In this document: positions 1 to 6,251 of the stretch, in pieces | Numbering within the stretch: the first letter of the stretch is position 1 | Layout of the letters: each line of letters opens with the position of its first letter | Source of the DNA: Bacillota bacterium | GTDB lineage: Bacteria; Bacillota; Clostridia; Tissierellales; Gottschalkiaceae | DNA: 64,000 nt | Reading direction: 5' to 3' | Assembly: GCA_023420895.1 (NCBI GenBank) | Contig: JAEZUY010000029.1 | Span: forward strand, 1-64,000 | Translations under genes and position numbers: made by a program | The notes under the pieces: model-generated | What the model was told of the DNA's origin: nothing | Seen by the model: only the letters and a program-made list of their open reading frames with translations | Database searches by the model: none

Positions 1-13
1 TATAGAAATTTGT

Positions 14-19
14 TATAAT
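14..19 (+). promoter_or_regulatory. Putative -10 box for the leader of the molybdenum hydroxylase operon
   Basis: A perfect TATAAT lies at the window edge, so its -35 box would be at or beyond position 1 and cannot be judged. A transcript from here would start near position 26 and run through the hairpin at 116-162 before reaching the operon. No open frame of useful length lies between. Confidence 0.4.
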
Positions 20-115
20 CGTATCAAAGAACGTTATCTAAAGAATGTAATATGTTTTAAATAAATCCGTTTGTTTGGTTGACAAGACTTAAGGATGGTC
101 AGTAGATCAAGCTTT

Positions 116-162
116 AAAAGGTCGACACTTAGAGAGGGGTCTCTATTGTGTTGACCTTTTTT
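116..162 (+). terminator. Intrinsic terminator or attenuator upstream of the molybdenum hydroxylase operon
   Basis: The arms AAAAGGTCGACAC (116-128) and GTGTTGACCTTTT (148-160) pair with one G-U. A nested AGAGA/TCTCT stem lies inside, and a T-run follows. It sits 75 nt before the first structural gene and after a possible promoter, so it is either the end of an upstream transcript or an attenuator. GTTGAC at 78-83 could pair with GTCGAC of the left arm and act as antiterminator (inference). Confidence 0.7.
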
Positions 163-237
163 CGATGGGTTAGAAACGTTTTCAGGGTTAACAAGAGAAT
201 TATAAAGATTTAAATACTTAGATTTTGGAGGGATATT

Positions 238-1044
238 ATGCTAACATTTGGTGATTATATCAAAGCAAGCAGTCTTGATGAAGCATATGAGTTAATAAGC
301 AAGAAAAAGCCTGCTAGAATATACGGCGGTGGAATGTACCTAAGAATGGGTGACAGAAGAATTGGTCTTGCTGTTGACCTTTGCGACCTTGGTCTTGACA
401 CAATTGAAGAGACAGAAGAAGGTTTTGAAATAGGTGCAATGGCTACATTAAGAATGCTTGAGACTCATGAGGGTCTTAACGAGTGTTACGGAGATTTATT
501 TAAAGAAGGACTTAAAGATATAATAGGGGTTCAGTTTAGAAATATAGCGACAGTTGGAGGAACTGTTTACAACAAATACGGATTTTCAGACGTTATACCT
601 CCACTGCTAGCAGTAAATGCAACTGTTCATTTCCACGGATCAGGATCGATATCTCTAAAAGACTATCTTGTAGAGGAAAAGTACAGAAGAGATGTTCTTG
701 TAAAAGTTACAGTGCCTAAAGTTGAAGGTGCTAAAGCTTCTATAAAAACAGCAAGAATTTCAAGATCGGACTATCCGGCACTAGTTGTTGCCGCATCGCA
801 AATAGATGGAAAAACTAATATAGTTGTAGGTGCCAGACCTAGAAGAGCGGCGCTTGCAGAAAAAGCTATGGAATATGTTGACAGCCAGGGAGAAATAACT
901 GAAGAAGTAGCTATAAAAGCTGGAGAAATGGCTTCAGAAGAACTGGCATTCGGAACTAACACTAGAGGAATAAAAGAATACAGAAAGCATTTATGCAAAG
1001 TTTTAGTTAAAAGAGCCTTACTGGAGGTGGCATCATGGAAATAA
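238..1044 (+). CDS. Molybdenum hydroxylase (xanthine dehydrogenase family), FAD-binding subunit
   Basis: This 268-aa protein is the FAD subunit of a three-subunit molybdenum hydroxylase. It would pass electrons from the iron-sulfur subunit to FAD and on to NAD or another acceptor. The FAD-binding signatures of the CoxM/XdhB type are visible: YGGGMYLRMG at about residues 29-38 and FRNIATVGGTV at 100-110, where the family has RNxATVGGN. The C-terminal third matches the CO dehydrogenase flavoprotein C-terminal fold. GGAGG lies 7 nt before the ATG. The end overlaps the next gene by 10 nt, which points to translational coupling. The subunit order FAD-FeS-Mo is common in clostridia. The substrate cannot be read from the sequence. 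Confidence 0.9.
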   Translation: MLTFGDYIKASSLDEAYELISKKKPARIYGGGMYLRMGDRRIGLAVDLCDLGLDTIEETEEGFEIGAMATLRMLETHEGLNECYGDLFKEGLKDIIGVQFRNIATVGGTVYNKYGFSDVIPPLLAVNATVHFHGSGSISLKDYLVEEKYRRDVLVKVTVPKVEGAKASIKTARISRSDYPALVVAASQIDGKTNIVVGARPRRAALAEKAMEYVDSQGEITEEVAIKAGEMASEELAFGTNTRGIKEYRKHLCKVLVKRALLEVASWK

Positions 1045-1487
1045 AACTTAATATAAACGGTACAGATAAATTAATAGAAGTTAAACCGCATCAGTTCTTA
1101 TTTGAAGTGTTAAGAGCTGAAGGTTATCTTGGAGCTAAAAAAGGATGCGAAACAGGGAACTGCGGACTTTGTACAATCCTTGTAGATGACAGACCGATAC
1201 TTTCATGTTCGTATCTGGCGGTAAGAGCGGTAGGAAAAAAGATAACTACAATTGAAGGAGTGCAGGAAGAAGCTGCAGAAGTGGGCGGATACCTTGTTGA
1301 AGAAGGTGTTGACCAGTGCGGTTACTGCAGTCCGGGATTAGTTATGGCAATAATAGGAATGAGAAGAGAGCTTGAAAATCCTACACCTGAAGAAGCAAGA
1401 CACTACCTGACAAACAACCTTTGCAGATGTACAGGATATGTAGGACAGTTCAGAGCTATTAAAAAATTACTGGGGGTTGAGGAATAA
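1035..1487 (+). CDS. Molybdenum hydroxylase, [2Fe-2S] subunit
   Basis: This 150-aa protein carries two [2Fe-2S] clusters between the molybdenum site and FAD. The plant-type ferredoxin domain (residues 1-75) shows CxxxxCGxC plus a distal Cys: C38, C43, C46 and C58. The helical [2Fe-2S]-binding domain shows C95-x2-C98 and C130-x-C132. All eight cluster ligands are present and the length is typical for CoxS/XdhC-type subunits. The start overlaps the FAD subunit gene with a ribosome site (CTGGAGGTGG) inside it. The stop codon TAA shares its last base with the ATG of the next gene. Confidence 0.93.
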   Translation: MEIKLNINGTDKLIEVKPHQFLFEVLRAEGYLGAKKGCETGNCGLCTILVDDRPILSCSYLAVRAVGKKITTIEGVQEEAAEVGGYLVEEGVDQCGYCSPGLVMAIIGMRRELENPTPEEARHYLTNNLCRCTGYVGQFRAIKKLLGVEE

Positions 1488-3832
1488 TGATGAAAGCTGT
1501 TAAGAAATCATTACAGAAAATAGATGGAATGGGGCTAGTAACAGGTAAACCAGTTTATACAGATGACTTAGCACCAAAAGACTGTTTAATTGTAAAATGT
1601 TTAAGAAGCCCTCATGCATTTGCAAAAATAAAGAATATAAACGTTGACAGAGCGCTTAAGGTTCCAGGAATAGAATGTGTTCTTACATGGAAAGATCTTC
1701 CTAGAATACCTTATACAAGAGCGGGAGCATCATTCCCAGAGCCGTCATCGTATGACACATATATACTTGATGAGTACGTAAGATACGTAGGAGACGAAGT
1801 AGCTATAATTGCAGGGATAGATGAAGAAACTGTTGAAAAGGCTATGAAAATGATCAAAGTTGACTATGAAGTTTATGAACCAGTTACAGACTTTGAAAAA
1901 GCTATAGACAACCCTACAATAGTTCACCCTGATTCAGAAAACTACGTTACTATGGTTCCTATACATCCGGATTTCGACAGAAACATAACTTGTGAATTCG
2001 AATACGACCTTGGAGATGTAGACAAGGCATTCGAAGAAGCGGATATAGTATTTGAGCAGACAACACGTAATCAGGCTCAGGAACACGCTATGATGGAAAC
2101 ATACAGAACTTACACTTATAAAGACATGCACGGAAGACTTGTTATCGTTTCTTCTACACAGGTTCCTTACCACGTTAGAAGAACTGTTGCAAGATCACTT
2201 GGTCTTACAGCAGATAAAGTAAGAGTTATAAAGCCTCGTATAGGTGGAGGTTTCGGAGGAAAACAGTCACTTGCAACTGAATTCTTCCCAGCGGCTGTTA
2301 CTATGAAAACAGGAAAGCCTGCAAAAATAATATTCGACAGAGAAGAAACTACACTGTGTACTACTACTAGACACAGAATGAAAATAGACTTAAAAATGGG
2401 AGCTAAGAAAGACGGAACTATAACTGCAATAGATATGGAAGTTCTTTCAGATCAGGGTGCATATGGAGAGCACTCTAAGACTACACTTGCTCCGGCAGGA
2501 TATAAAACTATCCCTCTATATAATAAAGCAGAAGGATACAGATTCCACGGATACACAGTTTATACGAACCTTCCGACAGCAGGAGCTTTCAGAGGATTCG
2601 GAGTTACTCAGGGGATATTCGCACTAGAGTCGGCAGTAAACAGACTTGCTCACGAGCTGAATATGGACCCTACAGAAATTAGAAATATAAACATGCTGAG
2701 AGAAGGAGAAACTTCTATGGGATTCAACCTTTCAACAGTAGGCGGAGATACTGAGCCTGCACAGGTTGCAGAAAGCTGCGGACTTCATGAAGCTGTTGCA
2801 AAAGGTAAAGAGCTTATAGGATGGGATGAAAAATATCCAGGAAAACAGATAGAACCTAATAAATATTCAGGAGTTGGGGTTGCACTTTCAATGCAGGGAT
2901 CAGGTATCCCAAGAGTCGACTCGGCATCAGCTACAGTTAAATTCCAAGAACAGGGATTCTTCACACTTCTTCTTGGAGCAGCTGATATCGGAACAGGAAG
3001 TGACACTATCCTTAGACAGATAGCGGCAGACGCTATAGGTGTATCAGAAGACAGAATAAGAGTTTATTCATCAGATACAGACGTTACTCCTTTCGACGTT
3101 GGTGCGTATGCGTCAAGTACGACTTACGTTTCAGGAAACGCTACTAAAGAAGCAGGAAGACTTGCTAGAGAAGCATTATTCAGAGAAGCTGCAAGAGTTC
3201 TTAAAACTGATGAAGACGATCTTGATTTCGACGGAGATCAGTTCTCATCGAAAAAAGATCCTGAAAACAGCATGACTCTTGAAGTTCTAGGAAACAAACT
3301 GACTTACGGAGCTACTCAGCATCAGATAGAAGTTACAGGATCATACGTTCCTCAGAAAGCTGCGAGCCCTTATATGGCTTGTTTCGTAGAAATAGAAGTT
3401 GATACAGAGACTGGAGTTATCGATGTTCCTAATTTAGTAGGAGTTGTTGACTGCGGTACACCAATCAACCCTAAACTTGCAAGAGTTCAGACTGAAGGCG
3501 GAATGATTCAGGGACTTGGACTTGCAATAATGGAAGAAGTACACTATGACAGCGTTGGAAGATTTGCGAACCCAAGCTTAATGGAGTACAAGATACCAGC
3601 AAGAGACGATATGAGAACTAATGTTCAAGTTGATTTCACAGACACTTATGAGCCGACAGGACCTTATGGAGCTAAATCTATAGGAGAGGTTGTTCTTAAC
3701 CCAGTTCCGCCAGCAGTTCAGGAAGCACTTTACAATGCAGTTGGAATCTGGATTACAGATCTTCCAATAACTCCTGAAAAAGTTCTGAGAGCGCTTAAAG
3801 AAAAAGAAGAAAAAGAAAAAGCGGAAGCTTAA
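1487..3832 (+). CDS. Molybdenum hydroxylase, molybdopterin-binding catalytic subunit
   Basis: This 781-aa protein is the catalytic subunit, which binds the molybdopterin cofactor and hydroxylates the substrate with water-derived oxygen. GGGFGGKQ (253-260) and GAFRGFG (366-372) are the classic cofactor-binding loops. GAKSIGE (728-734) holds the catalytic Glu734 of xanthine dehydrogenases. The family usually has HxxMEP; here it reads HAMMET (200-205). The Arg of GAFRGFG is as in xanthine-type enzymes, so a purine-like substrate is plausible but not proven. The C-terminus is a Lys/Glu tail. Clostridial relatives can carry labile selenium, and this genome makes selenophosphate. An intrinsic terminator follows. 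No cofactor-maturation genes lie in the window. Confidence 0.9.
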   Translation: MMKAVKKSLQKIDGMGLVTGKPVYTDDLAPKDCLIVKCLRSPHAFAKIKNINVDRALKVPGIECVLTWKDLPRIPYTRAGASFPEPSSYDTYILDEYVRYVGDEVAIIAGIDEETVEKAMKMIKVDYEVYEPVTDFEKAIDNPTIVHPDSENYVTMVPIHPDFDRNITCEFEYDLGDVDKAFEEADIVFEQTTRNQAQEHAMMETYRTYTYKDMHGRLVIVSSTQVPYHVRRTVARSLGLTADKVRVIKPRIGGGFGGKQSLATEFFPAAVTMKTGKPAKIIFDREETTLCTTTRHRMKIDLKMGAKKDGTITAIDMEVLSDQGAYGEHSKTTLAPAGYKTIPLYNKAEGYRFHGYTVYTNLPTAGAFRGFGVTQGIFALESAVNRLAHELNMDPTEIRNINMLREGETSMGFNLSTVGGDTEPAQVAESCGLHEAVAKGKELIGWDEKYPGKQIEPNKYSGVGVALSMQGSGIPRVDSASATVKFQEQGFFTLLLGAADIGTGSDTILRQIAADAIGVSEDRIRVYSSDTDVTPFDVGAYASSTTYVSGNATKEAGRLAREALFREAARVLKTDEDDLDFDGDQFSSKKDPENSMTLEVLGNKLTYGATQHQIEVTGSYVPQKAASPYMACFVEIEVDTETGVIDVPNLVGVVDCGTPINPKLARVQTEGGMIQGLGLAIMEEVHYDSVGRFANPSLMEYKIPARDDMRTNVQVDFTDTYEPTGPYGAKSIGEVVLNPVPPAVQEALYNAVGIWITDLPITPEKVLRALKEKEEKEKAEA

Positions 3833-3845
3833 TAATATATAAAAA

Positions 3846-3879
3846 AATAGACGGCGAATTGTTCGCTGTCTATTTTTTT
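3846..3879 (+). terminator. Intrinsic terminator after the molybdenum hydroxylase operon
   Basis: ATAGAC-G-GCGAA and TTCGC-T-GTCTAT pair around a TTG loop (G-U at the middle position) and are followed by a run of seven T. It separates the operon from ferritin. Confidence 0.9.
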
Positions 3880-3894
3880 GTGTTTAAAAGAAAA

Positions 3895-3906
3895 TTACCT
3901 GGGTAA
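3895..3906 (+). promoter_or_regulatory. Palindrome TTACC-TG-GGTAA before ferritin, possible operator
   Basis: A 12-bp hyphenated palindrome lies 43 nt before the ferritin start codon. Its core TACCTGGGTA recurs at 19612-19625 upstream of the rnf operon. It does not match the Fur or Rex consensus I know. An operator role is inference. Confidence 0.35.
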
Positions 3907-3949
3907 ATATATAGATATAGAAATTGAAAAACAATGGAGGTAATAATTT

Positions 3950-4459
3950 ATGATATCACAAAAATTAGCAGACGCATTAAATGAACAAATGAACTATGAA
4001 TTTGCATCAGCACATTATTATTTAGGACTTGCAGGATACTGCTCAGATGAAGGACTTGACGGATTTGCAAACTTCTATCTAATGCAGTATAAAGAAGAAC
4101 TTTATCATGCTAAGAAATTCTATAATTTCATAGTTGATATGGATCTTAGAGTTAAAATAGACGGAATACCTGATCCTCAAAATTATTTTGATTCAGTTCT
4201 AGACACTTTCAAATACGGTTTAGAGCATGAGCAGTCAGTTACTAGCAGAATATACAATCTTATGGATATAGCTACTTCAGAAAAAGAGTATGCTACAGTA
4301 AGTTTCCTACAATGGTTCGTAGATGAGCAGATAGAAGAAGAAGCTACTATGAAAGACCATATAACTAGACTTGAAAGAATAGAAGGAAACTGCAACGCTC
4401 TTTATCTAATGGACAGAGATCTTGCTCAGAGAGTGTTTGTAGAACCGGCTGACGCATAA
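3950..4459 (+). CDS. ftnA: Non-heme ferritin
   Basis: This 169-aa protein is a 24-mer cage ferritin that oxidises Fe(II) and stores it as a ferric mineral in the cytoplasm. Ferroxidase residues are at the positions known from E. coli FtnA: E17, E50, H53, E94, Q127 and E130. No Met in a haem-binding position points to bacterioferritin. The ribosome site TGGAGG lies 9 nt before the ATG. The gene stands alone between two intrinsic terminators, so it should have its own promoter; the 3895-3906 palindrome is a candidate control site. Identity is secure from length and metal ligands. Confidence 0.95.
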   Translation: MISQKLADALNEQMNYEFASAHYYLGLAGYCSDEGLDGFANFYLMQYKEELYHAKKFYNFIVDMDLRVKIDGIPDPQNYFDSVLDTFKYGLEHEQSVTSRIYNLMDIATSEKEYATVSFLQWFVDEQIEEEATMKDHITRLERIEGNCNALYLMDRDLAQRVFVEPADA

Positions 4460-4502
4460 TAATGAACTAGATTATTATATAAGCAGTAAATTTAATTGAT
4501 GA

Positions 4503-4535
4503 GGGAGAGAATTAGGGAAGTTCTCTCCCTTTTTA
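4503..4535 (+). terminator. Intrinsic terminator after ferritin
   Basis: GGGAGAGAA and TTCTCTCCC form a 9-bp stem around an 8-nt loop, followed by five T. Confidence 0.92.
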
Positions 4536-4556
4536 TATATAACAAAGGGAGAATTT

Positions 4557-4574
4557 AGCCCGGAATACGGGCTG
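4557..4574 (+). promoter_or_regulatory. Small GC-rich hairpin in the leader of the selenoprotein gene
   Basis: AGCCCG and CGGGCT pair around the loop GAATA, ending about 24 nt before the start codon of the HesB-like selenoprotein. Only a weak T tract follows. It may affect translation or be chance. Confidence 0.35.
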
Positions 4575-4597
4575 TTTATTATAACGGGGTGAGCAGA

Positions 4598-4879
4598 ATG
4601 ATTTTCAATATAACAGATGAAGCTAATAAATTTATGAGAGAAGAATCAGAAAAAGAAGGCGGAAAGGATATAAGATTCGTAATTAGACAGAAAGCCTGAA
4701 TGGGAAATGTTTTTGACTGGGTTCAGGATGAACCAGAAGAAGGCGATGAGAAATTTGAACAGGACGGCTATTCTATAATTATGAGTCCGAGAGATATGGC
4801 TAAATCCACACAGATAAACGTAAGGCTTGAAGATTTTCCGTGGGGAGATGACCTTATAATAGGAAGTACTTTTTTTTAA
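4598..4879 (+). CDS. HesB/IscA-like selenoprotein with in-frame UGA read as selenocysteine
   Basis: A 93-aa protein is encoded if TGA at 4697-4699 is read as Sec at residue 34. The frame is open on both sides: 33 codons upstream, starting MIFNITDEANKFM, and 59 downstream ending at TAA. Read as a stop, it would leave only 33 residues. The protein resembles the IscA/HesB iron-sulfur scaffold fold (beta-strand RFVIRQKAU, later SPRDMAK), and Sec sits where family members place the first metal-binding Cys. A HesB-related selenoprotein family is known in clostridia. A SECIS-like hairpin lies 20-40 nt after the UGA. GGGGTGA lies 7 nt before the ATG. The window also encodes SelA, SelB, SelD and tRNA-Sec. 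Function is not established for the family. Confidence 0.88.
4717..4736 (+). promoter_or_regulatory. Bacterial SECIS element of the HesB-like selenoprotein
   Basis: GGTTC (4720-4724) and GAACC (4730-4734) pair around the loop AGGAT; CT/AG extends the stem past one unpaired G. The apical loop with GG lies about 27 nt after the UGA, within the spacing SelB needs. Confidence 0.7.
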
Positions 4880-4893
4880 GATAGAGATTTCAG

Positions 4894-4922
4894 CGGCACT
4901 GACATCAGTCAGTGCCGTTTTT
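4894..4922 (+). terminator. Intrinsic terminator after the selenoprotein gene
   Basis: CGGCACTGAC and GTCAGTGCCG form a perfect 10-bp stem around ATCA, followed by five T. It lies 15 nt after the TAA of the read-through frame, which supports the gene ending there rather than at the UGA. Confidence 0.95.
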
Positions 4923-5096
4923 GAGTGCAAAAATAAATAAATTTTGAAAAATATATTTATAATCAGAAAAAAACAGCTTAAATCACCGATTATTGTCTAA
5001 AATGAGAATTGGAGCTCTGTGGTATAATAAATATCTGAAAGACAGTTGAATTAAATGTTCTAAACATAAATTTATCTTTTAGGAGATGTAAAGAAG

Positions 5097-6110
5097 ATGA
5101 AAAGAATAAGCATATTTTTTATAATAGTTGCACTCATAGCAGGATTCATACTGGTCAAAGGAAATTTTAAAACTGCAAAGCCTTCTGAAAATAAAAAAGC
5201 AGAAGTTTCAACTGATGAAAAAACTGAGAAGATGGCCGGCAGAAAGGCTGAAAATTCGGAAGAGGAAAGCAGAGAAGAAAAAGACGGCATGGATAAAAAA
5301 GATAAAGCTGATAAAAATACAGCGGAAGAAAATACAGAGGTGTCGGGAAAAATCGAGCATGTCAAGGGAGTTGAAATTCCAATACTGATGTATCATGATA
5401 TAACTCTGGATCCGCTTTCTACAAACAAGATATGTGTAACACAGGATAGATTCAAGAGAGATCTTGACTATCTGGAAAGCGCCGGTTTCACTACGATATC
5501 GTTTAAAGAACTTATAGCGTGGAAAGAAGGATTGGGAGATCTTCCTGAAAAGCCGGTTATAATAACTTTTGATGACGGAAGACCCGGAGTATATGATTAT
5601 GCCTATCCGCTTTTAAAAGATAAGGATATGAAGATGACATTTTTCGTAATCGGAAAGAGACTTGAACAGAAACCGGAAGATAAAGAGTTCGGTCCTTATA
5701 TAAACTGGGATCAGGCAAAAGAAATGTACGATTCAGGTCTTATAGAAATACAGCCTCATACTTATGATATGCATTATGGAAAAGAGTCTCTCACTAGAAG
5801 TGTCGGAGTGCTTCCTTTGAGCGGTGAGTCCTATGAAGGCCATTACAACAGGTTCAGAGATGATACACTCAAAATAATGGAAGAGATAAAGCTTAAAACA
5901 GGATCGGATTCCTACGTATATTCTTTCCCTTACGGAAAAAAGACAGAGACCAATGATAAAGTTTTAGAAGATTTGGGCTTTTCGGCGTCAGTCGTTACAG
6001 ATACTCATTATTCAGACGTTTCAGGAGAGCTTTATGATTTAAAGAGAATAAATGTTCCGTGCAATATAGAGCTTAGAGAGCTTCTTGAAAGAGTAAAAAC
6101 CGTAAAGTGA
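5097..6110 (+). CDS. Membrane-anchored polysaccharide deacetylase (NodB homology domain)
   Basis: This 337-aa protein is a predicted extracellular metal-dependent deacetylase acting on cell-wall or surface polysaccharide. Residues 3-21 form one hydrophobic segment (signal anchor). Residues 27-90 are a Lys/Glu/Asp-rich linker. The NodB domain starts at PILMYHDI (95-102). TFDDG (157-161) supplies the catalytic base and a metal ligand, and HTYDMH (221-226) supplies two metal-binding His. The ribosome site GGAG lies upstream of the ATG. The gene has its own promoter region (TATAAT at 5023-5028). The substrate could be peptidoglycan GlcNAc or a poly-GlcNAc; sequence alone does not decide. Confidence 0.88.
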   Translation: MKRISIFFIIVALIAGFILVKGNFKTAKPSENKKAEVSTDEKTEKMAGRKAENSEEESREEKDGMDKKDKADKNTAEENTEVSGKIEHVKGVEIPILMYHDITLDPLSTNKICVTQDRFKRDLDYLESAGFTTISFKELIAWKEGLGDLPEKPVIITFDDGRPGVYDYAYPLLKDKDMKMTFFVIGKRLEQKPEDKEFGPYINWDQAKEMYDSGLIEIQPHTYDMHYGKESLTRSVGVLPLSGESYEGHYNRFRDDTLKIMEEIKLKTGSDSYVYSFPYGKKTETNDKVLEDLGFSASVVTDTHYSDVSGELYDLKRINVPCNIELRELLERVKTVK

Positions 6111-6118
6111 TTTAAACT

Positions 6119-6164
6119 GACCGGGGCGGCCAGCATCTGAATATGGAGAGATGTCCCGGCAGTA
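6119..6164 (+). other. GC-rich hairpin region between the deacetylase and leuS
   Basis: CCGGG pairs with CCCGG and, inside, CATCT with AGATG, with an asymmetric internal loop. The stretch is clearly richer in G+C than its surroundings. No T-run follows, so it is not a standard terminator. It lacks the conserved T-box sequence. Its role is unknown. Confidence 0.35.
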
Positions 6165-6192
6165 ATGCATTAAAACACGATTCAAGGTTCAC

Positions 6193-6222
6193 ATCACGGT
6201 TAAGCTGTGATAATATTATAAT
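6193..6222 (+). promoter_or_regulatory. Putative leuS promoter with an inverted repeat in the spacer
   Basis: TATAAT at 6217-6222 is a good -10 box, but no clear -35 box is visible. ATCAC-N9-GTGAT (6193-6211) lies just upstream, where an operator would overlap the -35/spacer region. Confidence 0.4.
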
Positions 6223-6251
6223 GATATACGTTAGAAGTTTACTAAGAGGAG

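Noticed and set aside
1745..3006. Several minus-strand frames inside the molybdenum hydroxylase gene and similar antisense frames elsewhere
   Set aside because: They are shadows created by the strong codon bias of the plus-strand genes; none shows motifs or ribosome sites.
4557..4574. Hairpin before the selenoprotein as an intrinsic terminator
   Set aside because: The 6-bp stem lacks a proper T-run and the gene starts 24 nt later; kept only as a possible leader element.
4598..4699. Truncated HesB-like pseudogene ending at TGA 4697
   Set aside because: The frame stays open past the TGA for 59 codons with family-like sequence, a SECIS-like hairpin and a properly placed terminator; Sec read-through explains it better.
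6111..6251. T-box leader for leuS
   Set aside because: The conserved T-box antiterminator sequence and a specifier-loop arrangement followed by a terminator are absent.
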